Below, one piece after another: positions 1 to 14,552 of a stretch of 64,000 bases of DNA (positions are counted from its first letter, which is position 1; the number at the start of each line of letters is the position of its first letter). Source of the stretch: Labyrinthula sp. Ha (lineage: Eukaryota; Sar; Bigyra; Labyrinthulida; Labyrinthulaceae); contig JAALGZ010000060.1 in assembly GCA_015227615.1 (NCBI GenBank), forward strand, positions 62,001 to 126,000. Reading direction: 5' to 3'. The translations under genes were made by a program, and so were the position numbers. The notes beneath the pieces are model-generated. The model had not been told where the DNA came from, made no database searches, and saw nothing but the letters and a program-made list of their open reading frames with translations.

Positions 1-3000
1 TTTTCTAGGCCCAATAACAGTGAAATATATATAAGAGAAACAATCGATATAAGTAAGAGTCGGGATATAGAGGGACTTTGTAGCACTATTAGTCCTAGTT
101 ATTGATATAATATGTTTTTGTTAGGTGGACCTGTTCACGAAATGTTCTAAATTTGAATGTTTCGGTTCGACATACAAGGCCAAAATTGGCTATGGATATC
201 GACTCAAAATATTTCGACTCGAAATACAAATCGACCCAACGTATATCCTGGACTATGTCCCTGTTGTGTGGATACTGCTTTATGGGTTCGCATTTTATAA
301 TATGATAGAATAGTATAAAGTTAATTGGGTGGTTCATCCTATCAGATTTTGGGTACCTCAAAGTTAATCAACCCCAATCCATCTGTTTAATCCCTGCTTT
401 AGGGGTTTTTCATTTCTAATCGTTGTATCTATCCGGGTTACATAATTTAGGCGTTCTTGTTGCATTTGTGGTGCTACATTATGTTTAGATAAGGCATGAA
501 TGTTTAGATACAAATACTTAAATAAGTTTGAATACCCAAGCGATTATAAGTGACCTAGGGTCTGGGGTTTTGCATTGGGTAAAACACCTTATAAGCAAGT
601 CACGAACAAGTGAACTACTACTACATATGCACTGGTGACAATATTAGATTTTTGGAGATGCGAACTGAACAGATACCAAGCACTAATTTGATAGCCTTTG
701 AAAGGAATTTAACAGGTACAAAGACCTTAAGATAATTGGTATGCATACATGTTCTCTTAATATAGCCCACGTCACTTTATTTTTTTCAATTGTGGCTCTA
801 GACTCAATGCTACTTAAGATTCACATGTTTATGAGAGATTGGCCTCTACCTTGCTTTATTCAACTTAGCGTGATTAATTGAGGTTGGCCCAAATATCTCT
901 ACGCAAAGAAGCAAGCAGAGCCTTTACTAATAGCAGCTTAGTGATTCGAACAAATCTGCAAAGTAAAAAACTTCTTTATCATCATATTACCTTTGGATTT
1001 TTTTTGGATCCGCTTCTTGTGAATACTACTTAAGATTAAAGGCGCTCCTCTTACTAACTTTCAGATTCAATCATGCTTCGTATAAGCACCGGCTACCTAT
1101 GCGGCTTGCATAAGTATTAATCTACAGATGAATACGAAGGTGGTGTTGCACCTGTTGGGACTAATAATTTTCCATGAAGTGTTCTTATGTGTCGTAAATG
1201 ATGCTGCGAATTAGGGATTATTTGTGCTCTCAGCTTAACACAGCTTCAACTATGTGCGATAATAAGGATATTCAGTTTTGTTCACAAGCCTCATTTTTAT
1301 CATTCCATATTGAACAAGAAAATAATGAACTAACAAAGAAATTTCTTAGCTGCACCGAATATCAAATTAATCCTGGTTGAAACAATAGGCATAGCTATTT
1401 CCTCGTTGTTTTTAAGTAAAGATTTTTTTAACCTAACTAACAAGAATGGTTCCTAATAGTTTATTACTAGCCACCAGTAATGAATAGCCGGCATCATGTT
1501 AATAAAAGGAAATGTTAGAGTACTAGATAGCCTTCTAGGGGAACATCCCTAAGTGTAAGAATTTGATTAATCACCTAAGACTGAAGGATCAATAAAAAGA
1601 ACAACAGGAAGTAAGTCTTAAGTCACTAAAGAATAATGTAAGCTAGTATAAAACCGTAAGAAGAAGCTCAAAATATCCTCAAGAATTAATTATACGTCAA
1701 AGAGAGCTAAGTCAGATGTTAATAAACAAATAAGCTCTGTCTTGAGTACGACTTGCTATGGAGCTCATAGATTCTACTTCCTGAGAAAGCAATAATACTT
1801 CTGATCGATTTGGTTCGCAATAGAACCCCTCCCCCTTACCAAGAAAGGAAGTAGCTACATTTGAATTTAACAGAAGATCTAAAGATCCTAAATGTATTGC
1901 ATTCATTAGTCTAAAGGAAGAAATCAAAACTTCATCCCATTAAAACTACTCTAAGAATAGACATCCTTAGTCACTTAAACTTCGCTAGCTCTAGGTCAGA
2001 CTGTGAAGAGGTTAACGTTGTTGAATGAGATTAGCTCGTATTATGGGCTTAGTTTTCATATACAGACAACCTTACCAAGGAACACACACAAGCCAATGTA
2101 ATTGAATTATAGAAGGATAAGAAACACACCTCTCAATCATTTAGTAAATATATATATACTTAATTTTGTATCTATGGAGAGTAGTCTTAGGAATATGGAT
2201 CCTTCATTGATTGCGGAGATGAATTACTTAAGTTCTACCGAAAATTTTATCTATCCAGACTTCTCATAAGTTTTTGGTAGTTTGTAGAAATCTTTAGAAG
2301 ATAGATCTAAGCTCGCTCAGTATATTTCTCATAAATAGGTTTCCTGTAAAAAAACTCGTAATTGTGTACTTTATTATTGGATATATGTCCTGCCCTGGTC
2401 ATGTCTTACACTGAGTCGGTAAAGTGGCTTTTAATGTGGTGTCTGGTTTCCTATTCTTAGTTTCTGCTATTATAAGCACGATATTTGAGAATGTTTTTAT
2501 CTATATTGAATGGGAGCTTTGTTACTTTAAAGTGCGCTCTCATTGCACTGTATAAATCATCTTATTGCAAAATTGATTGCTTATAGTTTGCTTGCATTGA
2601 AAACATGCCAATTACTTTAGGCCTAATTAGTATCATTAATGGGGTTAAATACCTAATCTCTTCTATTTTTTCTCTGCTTATTTCTTATAACTTTCCTATA
2701 AAATTAGTTTTAGGAGCAAAGTATCTAAATTTGGAAAGTTAAGTCACTAATAGCTAAATTGGACACGTGTCAACTAATCGCTTTTCGTTGTTGTGTGATT
2801 ATAATGTTTAATTACTTAGCTTGAAAGTTTTCTTCTATGTCGCTGGTACTATTTTAATTGTGGGTCTATGAATTATTTTCAGTTCTAATCACTTAATTCT
2901 CGTTTATACATGATGTGAACTTTTACTTGAATTCTCGTGTGATCATAATTTGTGATATGGGTGAGCTCTTGGATAATTTTCTTATTAATTTGAAAATTTC

Positions 3001-6000
3001 TTACCAGCATAGGATTTATAGCCATAATAATTTATAACTCGAACCTATTTGGATTTTCTTTCTTCGGAAGCATATACAATATCACTGTTTAATTTTTCCT
3101 CCAGAGATCATCCGATGCTTATGTATACCGGTTTTCTGTTTTATTATTCCACCTTCTAGCAGTTCTCTGTAAATTTTCTATGGTTAAATAGCCTAGCTTT
3201 ACTTTTTTAAATAATGTAGTTATTGTTAACTTGAGTGCTAATATTTTTTGATAGCACTAGCAATTGCTTTCCATTAACTTTCTAGAATCATTTCTCCTCA
3301 AGCTCTTATAGGGCTTTTTATACATTTGTATCCTGTTTCCATTGTACGGTGTACAGATTTAGTAGACTCTGGATATATTCTTCATGTAATAGAAAATCTT
3401 GTAACAACTATTTTGTAGTTAATTGCGGATAAAGGACTAAATCACGGAAAAGACCGTTGTGGGAAAAGCAGGCTACATTAGTACATAGTTCCCTGATCTT
3501 GGTGAAGTTTTACCTTCCCTATGAATGTTGGTAACTGTTTTGCTCAGCTTTTAAGTCCTCTGATCAAATTCCTTTGGATCTCCTGCCGGAGTTCTGAGAG
3601 CAGTAGAAGAGAGAATTAGTTATTGTAAAATATTAAAGTTTTTGGTAAGGGATAATTAACCTCAGGAACAACATGGGCATTAAATTCGTTTCATAAAGGT
3701 ACACAGAATTAGTGATATTATCACAATATTTTTGCTTGTGTCAATACTTAAAACAATTTAATAATTTTTTGTTACTCAAGTTTTTTTTGCTTTTTAGAAT
3801 TCTTTTTCATAACGATTCTTACAGTTTTCTTAGAGAAAACATGTTAAATATATGATATCATTAACCCAAAACTGAGCTTTGAGTAGTATTATATTATTTA
3901 TGAGCACTTTAAAAGATTTAATATTATTTGTATTTGGGCTATATAATATTTTGAATGGATAAAATTCATCGATTTTTTATAGTTTTGTATAGTTTCTTAT
4001 ACCCTTGGATTTGGTTTGTATGGTTAAGCCCTCGTCTAAAGTTTTTCAGCTCTTGCGATAAATCTATTCAGGCATAGTTTCAAAATCTAAAAACTCATTT
4101 ATAGTAGTTATCTATCAACTGCTCTGAAAATATTGCAAACACTAATTCCTAGAAAAGGTTAGGTGCTGGCATTTAAGTTTTCCTTACATACTCATTATTT
4201 ATGCATCGACTCAATATCAACTATGCATTAATTCTCGTAGACCCATGTTTTTAATAGTATTAGAGATCAAGTAGAAAACTAGAGTTTTTAGTTCCTAGCT
4301 AATTTATCTGATTTTTGATGCAGAATATTGGTCTCCCATCTTATCTTGGCCTATGCAATCATTAACCTCAAGCTACAATATCGACGGTATGTTGCAGTGC
4401 AAATGAAGATATCTTTGAAGTAGTAACAATATTCTAATACAAGTGATATTGCCAAAATTTGCCTCAAAGCTACCAGTTACATTAAAGCGTTATATAACAA
4501 CGCTCGGCCTATATAAGGTGAAAGAATATTTATATTGTACCTAGATGCGTAAACCTCTATGTTATCATGAATGTCGGGTAAGAAATTGGAACATTGAAGA
4601 AGCTAATTTATAAACAAGAGAATTTTTCATAGTGGATTTTTATTCTTAGATTAAATATTCTTTAGTTGTTTTCTTGCATTTCAAGAATACCTATAGTGTC
4701 GTTGAGAACAGTTGAAGATGTTACCAGTAAGGAGTACTCTCTTATGTCATGTACTTTAAAGATATCGTCACAAAAAATCTACTAACGAAATTTCATCAAC
4801 CTGTATTGATAGCAGTATCTTACCTTATTTAAAATAGCACCAAGTCTCAGTAAAATGCAATATATCTAACTCTCGTGGAATCAATGCTTTGACACTTATT
4901 GGAACTATAGGTTTTTACACTTCGGTGACATATTATCCGCCTTCTACAAACATATGAGCAACTCCCATGATACTAAACATGACCTTTTGGGCGACGCAGT
5001 GATAATATCTTCTGGTTTAGGGTTTAAATTTTGATCTATCTTTTGGTTTTCTCGGATAGGTTGTTTGTTGCAAAGCATTTGGCGAATTAAAGCAGTTGCT
5101 ATCAAGATCAAGTATTCCCCTAGTAACGTATAATCAGTATTAAATGCATCGCTATAATTGCTTGGAACCGTTCCTTAGCATAAATATATAATTTTATTGT
5201 AGGATATTTATTGATAAAAACTTTTGACGTGTGGAGTTCGGTGCCCTAAGTCTTAGGGCTGTGGCAATGAATTTAACCCGGTAATATGGAATCAGATAGA
5301 TATGCGACTAATTCCGCAAATAGGGGGGCAGGGCTCTTTATTCGCTCATTGTAGTGGTAACCGCTAGGATATTAATTAAAATCTATGAAGTTGTAAAAAG
5401 ATAAAACTGCTGAAGTACCCGACAAAGGTACTATAGAAACTAAGAAAACTTGTAACTATAAATTTAACTACAATATTTGATCACTTGTTGCTTTCTTAGT
5501 GACTGAGAAAGAGGGTTTTATAACTGTTTTTGAGCGAAACTAAATGAGAATTGGTTTTTTATATCTTAGTGCCTTTAAACTAAAGGGATGGTAATATTTT
5601 AATTTCTTGTTATTTTATTAATGTTATATCATTAAACAATAATGTCTATATAGCCCATATCTTTAATTCTAACAACTAAGCTCAGTGTTTAACCCAATGT
5701 CTTGGCTACAAATTAAAGGATATGTCTTTATCATTTGAAAGATTTGATAATAAAGAACTCGTATCTCATCGTTTGTTTTCAGCATATACCATAAGAATCT
5801 AATTTTCCCGGTTTATAAAGTTTCGACTGTATAACTTAAATGCATTATCTATATGCGGCGATGTACCCTTTATAACAGTGACCAAGTAACTGGGAAAGGA
5901 TCCGATTATTGCAATATCGCTTTTTAATTTGTAGTTAGATTAATTTAAATATATATAGATAAAAACATGATGATCCCTCAGTAGTGAAAGATTGAAAGGT

Positions 6001-9000
6001 TACCATTAGTTACCCAAAAGAGTGAAACGGTATCTCTTGAACAAATATGAGTATATCTGCTCAGAGAATTAAATACACATCTTTTACCAACAAGAATAGA
6101 TACCGTTTAAGTAACAATAATCAGTAACTTATTGAGAACAAGAATATACTTTTTAATTTAATTAAGTTTTTATCGCTCTTTTCAATTCCCAACCTAAACT
6201 TTATAAGTTCTAGGAAACCTTGGTGATGCAGTGTCATGACTACATACCTAACTTGTCACACAAACTTTCTAGCGCTATAAGCATATAGTATATAAAAAAA
6301 TATACAAAGATGTTAGTAAATAGATTCAAAATCAATATATGAGTAAGAACACACTGGGGACTATATATAATGTTTATTTGATGCAAATGATAGGGAGACT
6401 ATGGCCTCAGACAAAGGAATCTTCAAAGACTTAATCTTATTCAGCAATGCAAATATAAAAAATAGACATACTATGGTTTTCAGAAGTATAACAAAAAAAT
6501 AAAAGATATAAACGCTTTGGAAAGATTCATTTTTTTAGAGAATTCTTTTGTTTTTCTAGTTTTATTATATAGAGGCGTGATTGAAATTTAAAATTATCCC
6601 CGCATAATAAAGTCTGTATTTATGTGTCTGATCTCTGGTATATTTCATAAGAATATGAACCAGATTTTTAAGCATAATTAGATTCTACTAGGTAAATGAG
6701 GGACATTTTTAAAAAATAGCCTAGACAATTACAGTCTGTATGGGTGGAAATAATATGAATGAGCGATGAGGTCAACAATAACTTAAATAAGAAACTTTTT
6801 AGTCATACTTATCTAAGAACTTGATTCAAGGATCTTCTCCTATTGTTTCGCAATCTAAAAGATTTTTTGGGAGACTTTAGAACCTACTTTTTAACCCTGA
6901 AAGTTTATCACCTTATAAAATTTCTATATTTATCTCTGATATTTCATAATATAATCTTTCATTCAAAGATAAGTATACTACTTCTTTAAAGTTTTTTTGA
7001 GTGTTTGATTGCTTAGCGATAAGGAGTATCTATAAGGATTCAGAAATGATAAGTTCAAAATATTATTATGCTCGGTGTATATATATATATATATATCTTA
7101 TTCTGTGATAAGAAAATAGGATCTTCTTAGATACGTATATCAAAATGAAGTAAACCTTGTTCAACAGCATGAATTATTTCTGCACAGGACTCATGTTCCA
7201 TTCATCCATGTTTATAATAAACAAAGCGTACCTTAGAGCTGGGCTCTGAGCCAGTGATCGGGAGGGTGTCAATTCTTGCGACGTTAACGTCAAAGATCTT
7301 GTCAAGGGATAGCTTCACTAATAAGCATTGTATTAATCAACTTAACTAAATTTATTATTTTTCACAAATATGTCATACAAAATAAATGATAGATTATTCT
7401 TTTTATTGCATATTTCGCCTAAATGAAGTATTCAGAAGTGGGAAATATTTGAAGAATATTTGACACATGAAAGACTCATTATTCAATTTTATTAGTTCTA
7501 TAGCAACTCTTTGAAAAATTAAAAATCGTGATTATATGAAAGCTATCTTGATGGCAATATTGTGATACACAATTTAAGTAATCTGTGTTTTGAGTAATTG
7601 GTAACTCGGGTTCATTACTCTATATTAAATATAATTTTTCCTCAACAGGTATCCATTTTATGAGTTTGAAATAGTAAGACAAAATTGAGGTGGTTATATC
7701 GTTCACTTACTTGAATATATTCCCCGTTAACAGATTTAGTACTATATTTTATACATTCTTTTGCTACTTTGCTTATTGTGTGGTACCCTCTTAGTTAATT
7801 TGTAGATCCTAATTATTCATATGATTCTCTTCAATCACAAATAGTTTGCACGTACTTAAAACTTGAGTTATGAAAAAAAAAGCTCTTCCTTAGAAATTGG
7901 TCCAGTGACTAAAGTATATTGGATCGTGTCTAGTATATTGCTAGCTGCCTTGTTTACTAATGTCGGTTTATATGGAATATGTCCTGAACTGGCTAAAGAT
8001 GTATTTCCTTGTTCAACAGATCTTTTGTTTTAACCAGTACTTGAAGAATGTTCATAAGCAATGCTTCATAAAGGGTAATGAGAAATCATTATATGATAAA
8101 TCATACCTGAATTCTTGGGGCTTTATTTTCATAGTAATACGAATTTGCTATTCTCTACTGTATAAATCTTCTGGAATCGCAATATGGTACATATATCCCC
8201 ATACTGAGAAGTTGTTTTGTAACTGTTATTAATAATTATATAATTTCATAAATTTTTTAACAAAAAATATTTTTAAGCTCTTCTTGTGCTAATTTTCTTA
8301 TTAAGTCTCATTTCATTCCATTTTGAACTTATAATATTATATGTGAAAAACTATTTTCAGAATTAAGTTGTTGAAATTCTAATCTGAAAGAAATTTATTT
8401 ATTCTTATGCCTATCAATTTCGTTTCTTATCCATATTTAATTTTGAAACTCTTTAGTTCTGCGATAAAATATATTTTGAGCACTTTGGTCATAACTGCAA
8501 TCGGGATCCAATATTTACTTCATTTTCTTATATTTTTCTTCTTTGTTAGTATTCTTAGAATAAATTACAGTGTAAGAGTAGGTAACCATAATTAGGCAAA
8601 TGGTGTCAGATACCGCTTCAACAAGAGATTTTTTTATAGAATGGAGCTGTACGATGTCAAGTTTTCTTATTGTTTTCTATCTTATAGCATAGTTTAGTTA
8701 CTATTGCTAATTCAGAAAGTGTGAGTACACATATTTTTATTTTATGGGGAAGCTAATTAAAATCTCAAGTGTTTTTAAATTCCAAAGATATGTTTAATAT
8801 TTTTATTTCCCCTTAATGACACTTTAATAAAACATTAATCATACTATATCTATGTATCATACACATGTGTTGTTACTATGCTAAAATTAATATTCTTATC
8901 TGTTCTAGAATATGTATTCATAGTCAGCAGTTTTAGAATTCTTATCAACCACTTGCTAAAGTAGTACATATGGTCGTCAAATATGAGTCTTATTAGTGAG

Positions 9001-12000
9001 AATATTCTTACATAGTTTTGAAAGATTTTTTATTCCCCGGTTACTGCATCTTAGTAATACTAAATTGCATGCATTTCTTAATTTTGTAGTTGCGATTATA
9101 GTACTAACTGCTAAGTCATTATTATTCGATATCAGGGAGTACTTTGATGAATGAAAATGAATAATATATAAGCCTAGTCTAATACAGACAGCACGTAAAG
9201 ATGATATACAAAACATCTCATATGTTATTTACTTCACCATTCATAAAGTTTCGTTTCTTCATCGCACATGTTTCTAATCGTGAGATTATAGAGAGAACCA
9301 TTTGGATGTAAATTTTGATAGAATATTAAAATATATTGATATATTTGGTAGAGCTTACTTATTTCTTTAGAAGTTTGAATCACTATGCTACCTGGTAGTC
9401 TTTGACGACGCTCTCTAGGTTGTTGTTGCATTTTCAGCTTTGTAATAAGCTAATTCTGACAAAATATCTATTGTAGAAGTAATTAGGAGGATTATACCTA
9501 TATAGTTGATAAGGAGAAATATGGTATACATTGCCCATACTCTGAGCCTTGTTATGCGGGACGCGAATAAGAGTATTGGACACGAAGTCATAGGGTTAAA
9601 TACCAGGTCTTAAAGCTCTCTCCTCTAATTTAGCTTAAATGTTAAATTCGTAAAGTTGACACTCTTTCAGAGTCATAACAACGATTACGAAGGCGTTTAA
9701 TATCCTATGATGTTCTCAATAAGAAGTTGACTACGATATAAGAACCCATTAAAATGAGCATAACAACAAGTAATAAGACGATGTTTTAACGTGAGATTTT
9801 GTATGAAAATATCGATAATTTGGTTGCAACAGCCATATTGAAGTCTATATAAAAATTATTAGCCAATCAGAGGAGGAATACTATTTAATTTCCAAGCTTA
9901 AAGTAAACTATGATATTTTTGCTTGCCCCTCTTATCATGAATCATAAACTTAAGTCGGATGGTTTCTTCCTATAGTTATTTTCAATTAGGACTTCCTGCA
10001 AATATATATTTTTGTGCTACACTTTGGCAACAAATAAGAATCATTTATTAGATTTTTAATTTATTTGACTCTTGTTTGACTGGGGATGAAGTTTAATCTT
10101 GTTTAAATTCATTGTAAATCATGTAATTTCATACTTAATATTTTAAAAAGGCTTTGTACAATTTCTGGACAGGATATTTTTTGCTCTACTATTTTGGATG
10201 AAGGTCTGAGTTTGATTCTTCAGTCATTACCCTTTCTAATGATTAGAAATGTTTAAAGAGACTTAAGATAAAACCTACTTTGTGTGACGTGCAATCTTAG
10301 CTATTTTCTCCGCAAGACAGCTTCGTAATGAAAAAATTCGGGAACTATTTTCCTTTATGAGCACGTTTATCTCATCTGTTTATCTGTTTTCACTTCTGTG
10401 AATTACGTTCATGCAAAATAAATCTGTTTTTGAAATTAACGTATGAATGCTGCTTTCATACGAATAGTTATGATATATATCCTTTAGTTATTGGCAGTTC
10501 ATAATCTCCATTGGAGTATTAATCTATTTGAACAATGTGCCATAATCTGTGCAGTTAGGAATTTTCTTATTATAACCGAGCTTTATCCTAAGCTGTCTAG
10601 AGGCTTAATGCTGACCTCTAGGTCATACTTGTCCTATATGACTTTAGTTTTCTTAGAAATGTATGCTTTAGTTTAACTGAATGCACGGTGAAGAGTGCAA
10701 TTTTTTCGTCGGTTGCTGTCCAGCGAATGAAGATTGGGTTACTTATTTAGATTAAATTCCTGAAAGGGTAGAAAGAACTGGGATTGAATTAAACTTTAAC
10801 TTCTGTTTCAGATTACTGTTGTGAACTTAATTGGTTTACTTTAATTTATATAAACTCTATAGTTCGAAGTTTAGTACAGTCTACGCTTTCTAGCTGGATA
10901 GGTAATTTATCCTCATATTAAAGGGTAACTCTATTTGAATTATCCAAAGGTTTGAAAGATGTTTTAAGGGTTTAATCGCATTATGAATACTTCTAAGTTT
11001 TTTGTGTTTCTAGGTCTTAAGTGGATTGAAATTTTCTTGGAGAGATCACTTAACTTTGTATATGAAAAAAATGCTATTGGATAACATATTTAGGATTTAG
11101 CTAAATACCCAAAATAATTGATTGGACTATAATGAAATAACTATTTATTTTTACTATATATATTAAGTATCACATATTAGCAGGGACTTGTGTAGTCTCG
11201 CATACACACTTCACTTATAAAGGTATTCGAACATATCTAGCAGTGATTGGTTCTAAGTATCGGGATATTTCGTATCACTGGTACTTACTGGAAAACTAAA
11301 GAACTTCGAATTGTCTTCTGTATGTTGAAATTTTTTCTATTGCGTTCTTCTCTTTTCTTAATATTTTGTTTTTTTGCTCTGCTGACTGGCATCATCTACC
11401 TACATACTTAATACATTATAATTGGAAGGGTTATTTTGCAGAATATCAAGTTCAACTTAACTGTGAATCCTGTACCTTATTTGGTAGGTTGCTTAAGCTT
11501 TTGCATATTTGAATACACGAATAGCCAAGCTCTATATGAAAACATCCTTAACATACGCAGTCGGTTCGCAAATGCTTACTTATAAAGTATACTCAGTTAC
11601 TACAAAACTTCTATAGAAGTAATCGTGAAAGTATCCGTAGCATTTCATAGCTTTGGACAAATTAATCGTTCAGTTTCAGCTATTATTTTTAAGCAATTAT
11701 GTAATGACTTTCTTTATAGCTGCCGACAATATTCTGGGAGTTATTTTCTGGACAATTTAACCTAAGTGTTTGTTCTAATTTTTTTCCTATTAGTTGATTA
11801 AATAAACTAAGTTGTTTATGCTTGGTAACAGAAAGGCATATAAGAAAACTTAAGACGGAAAAAGAAACTTCCCTGAGAGGATTTATTGTCGTTGAGTTCT
11901 CAGAATTGATTTAGTATTTTCACTGCATAAAATATTTCACGCTAAATCGGAACAGTATAAAATACCGGGCCATAAACAAATTTATTTTGTCCCTGGTAAG

Positions 12001-12133
12001 TGTTTTTCTCAAGTACAGTAATACATGATAGAATAAGTACAATACCTTTTGGTATTCATATTTCTCATAAGAGACTTGTTTAGATAAGTCCAATATCAAT
12101 ACTTCAATCTTTAAATTTGGAATACAAGCAACT
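1..12133. other. AT-rich intergenic desert, no supportable gene
   Basis: I see no gene in this stretch. Open frames are at most about 90 codons, as expected by chance at this base composition. The longest (7960-8232, plus strand) is a hydrophobic, Tyr/Phe/Ile-rich translation of AT-rich DNA that matches no family I know. A 60-codon ATG frame at 1198-1380 has a more balanced composition but no recognisable domain and a stop codon directly before its ATG. An (AT)n run lies at about 7078-7097. No tRNA-like A and B boxes with a cloverleaf were found. Confidence 0.6.
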
Positions 12134-13051
12134 TTATAAATCCACTGAAAAGTTTTTGCTGAACTCTTCATAAGAAGAATAACCTAACTGTTTTCCAACA
12201 GTTTTTTTCCAAGCTTCTGAAATGAGTTTTTTCACTTCATCTGATATCACTTTTCCTTCACCACTTTGTCCAGACCTTACCAACTTAACACCTCCATCTT
12301 GCAAAACAGCATCTAGATGCTGTTTATACTTTCTTCTCATTACCTCTTTATGTTCGAACTTTTCTTTATTTTCTTTCATGTACTTGTAAGATGAATATTT
12401 TTCAGCTACGCTACAGCGAGATTCAAACTCCTCTTCAGAGAGTTTATCTAATCCCATAAACTTCGCAATTTTTTCAATATTATCCCTCGGATTCGCTTTC
12501 ATATCTTCATAGAACAGAAACAACACATTCTTTGGATATTTCTGCATAGCTTCAACATATGAATTAATATATTCTCCACTAATTGGAAATATTCCTGGTT
12601 TATTAAAATACACTTCAGCAAATTTTTTCATGCTACAAGTAGATGAGTTAACTGTAGGAGACTGCAAGAAAAAATGAAAAAACGAAAGAAATGAGTCATA
12701 TGGATCTCTCGTAACAAAAATGTACTTTCCTCCTTTCGCGATGGTTTCATATGTTTCATGACTTTTAAATACTCTTGGGGAATATTTATGATCAGCATCC
12801 AGGTCTTGATCGACATCATATGCTAAGACATCCCAAGGAGTCTCTAATAGCAGATCTTCGTAATCTGTATCTCCATTTGAGCGCAACATGTGACATATTT
12901 GCAACGTCCACGTTGTACCACATTTCGGACCAGTTGCTACAAAGATGTCATCAGCCCTTGGTTTAAACCTTCTGCCTACATCAAGGGATTTGGCTGTAAA
13001 AATGCCGTCTAATCGACTTCTTATCTCCGAGAGTACTTCTTCTGTATCCAT
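12134..13051 (-). CDS. Cytosolic-type sulfotransferase, paralog 1
   Basis: A 305-residue PAPS-dependent sulfotransferase (Sulfotransfer_1 family), expected to move sulfate from 3'-phosphoadenylyl sulfate to a hydroxyl or amine of a small acceptor in the cytosol; the acceptor cannot be told from sequence. The 5'-phosphosulfate loop PKCGTTW is at residues 42-48, the catalytic His in KSHE at 98, and the 3'-phosphate segment VTRDPYDSFLS has Arg115 and Ser123. The C-terminal loop RSGQSGEGK (259-267) stands where animal SULTs have RKGxxGDWK. There is no signal peptide or membrane segment, and the length is normal for the family. The ATG aligns with the starts of the three paralogs. It is closest by eye to paralog 4, sharing LLETPWDV and DQDLDADHKYSPRVFKSHETYE, but lacks three residues near position 17. 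The shared 17-bp motif lies 72 bp upstream. Confidence 0.93.
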   Translation of the reverse strand: MDTEEVLSEIRSRLDGIFTAKSLDVGRRFKPRADDIFVATGPKCGTTWTLQICHMLRSNGDTDYEDLLLETPWDVLAYDVDQDLDADHKYSPRVFKSHETYETIAKGGKYIFVTRDPYDSFLSFFHFFLQSPTVNSSTCSMKKFAEVYFNKPGIFPISGEYINSYVEAMQKYPKNVLFLFYEDMKANPRDNIEKIAKFMGLDKLSEEEFESRCSVAEKYSSYKYMKENKEKFEHKEVMRRKYKQHLDAVLQDGGVKLVRSGQSGEGKVISDEVKKLISEAWKKTVGKQLGYSSYEEFSKNFSVDL

Positions 13052-13122
13052 TTCAGGCTTTAATTATAAATGTTATTTGTCGGTTTTAGAGTATAGGAAA
13101 ATAAAAGTAAATAGGGAAAAAG

Positions 13123-13142
13123 ATTCCCCGAAAACCCCGACA
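13123..13142 (-). promoter_or_regulatory. Shared upstream motif of sulfotransferase 1
   Basis: Read on the coding strand this is TGTCGGGGTTTTCGGGGAAT, 72 bp before the ATG. The GTCGG and TTCGG cores, 9 bp apart, recur at similar distances before all four sulfotransferases. It is probably a binding site for a shared regulator; this is inference from conservation among paralogs only. Confidence 0.5.
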
Positions 13143-14552
13143 GGATATTCCGTTCAACTCAACTCCGGTGACTGTTTTCAGCACTCTACAGTGGATATCA
13201 TTTTGTCATGGTACAGAAAAGTGAAAATATTCGTTCATAATAATTTCTTGTTTAGCCCAGCCTTACCATTTTGTCAAAAACCCGAAATTGTGCAACACAT
13301 TACCTATATGATGAATGTTTCTATATTATTGATAAGGATGTATTTTAAGTGTATTAATCTGTTTATGTATTAATATGTTAATGGTGAATTACTGAGTTCA
13401 CACTAAACAAATATAAGAAAGAACAAACACTCCGGAAAAAAGATATTTTGTGGACTCTCGTTTCTTTCTTACTTTTATGGATAAAGATCTAAGCGTCAAG
13501 TCACTTTATTGAAAGAATAGACACATCTCTTTTTTATCATAATTGTTGTGAGCTAGGTATTGTCTTGGCGTACTTAATTAACCCTTACTTGGTTGCTGTT
13601 GTACATCCGCACTAAATCGACCATTATATATTTATACAGAGAACGAGAAGACTTATACTAACACATACTTGAGTAAATTATGCATTAATATTCAATTGTG
13701 AAGTTTTAACTAATAGCAACCACATGAAGACTTCAACACAAAGACAGCACTCTATCTTTTTCATTGCTCTTTGGCATTGAAAATAACTTTATCGAAAGTA
13801 AACAGGAAAACTTATAGTGCTTTCCCTTACAGCTTTGATCTATTTATCCCCAAAAACTAGTATTAACTGATATATATTACTTCTCAGCCTTTGTTTGTGG
13901 CGCTTCAAAGCCTGCGTCCGAAGAACATCTTAGCAAATAGACAGTTAAAAGGTTTTAAATCTTATAATGTGGTTCTATTTTTTCAATAATTCAGAATTTC
14001 AAAAACAGGCTTGCATTAATTTATTTTTCTTTGTTTAAGAAAACTATACTCTCTACCGGATTGTTGCTTAATTCACCCCCTGAGTTATTTCAGTTAAGGG
14101 TTTCGATACTGGGAAGAGCTAGTTATACTCTCCTTCTAAATGTATCCATCCAGGTGTTTGATTTCTTTCTTGGTTGGGTTTGTTTAATTAAACTTCCAGA
14201 TTGAGTAATGCACAATCTCCTCCTTGTAGAAAAGTTATTATAAAGTTTGTACACCATTTTATAAGGAGGTGCGGTAAATTCTTAGGTATAAACTCCTTTC
14301 AAACGTAGAGTAATTATGTATAAAATTTTGTGGGTTTAGCTTGAATTAAAAAAACAGGATTCATTGAGATTCTTTTACTGCAGCTACTCGTTAACTAAGT
14401 TGTTTTCCATTTTGTATAATATAACTCTGAACGCGAAAGATATCTTAAAAAAAGCACGTTAATTTAACAAGCATAATTGAAAAACTACTTTTTTTTAAAC
14501 TAAGACCTTAAGTACACTAGTTTTTTTGACTAGAGAAGCAACAAAATTTTTG
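13143..14552. other. Intergenic, no gene seen
   Basis: AT-rich spacer between sulfotransferases 1 and 2. The 142-codon plus frame at 12945-13373 is an antisense shadow of paralog 1 that runs out past its promoter. Nothing else is recognisable. Confidence 0.6.

Noticed and set aside
7078-7097. (AT)n run, with a similar one near 19877
   Set aside because: Ordinary microsatellites of this base composition, with no associated feature.
12945-13373. 142-codon plus frame over the start of sulfotransferase 1
   Set aside because: Antisense shadow of a well-supported gene and its promoter, with no family resemblance.
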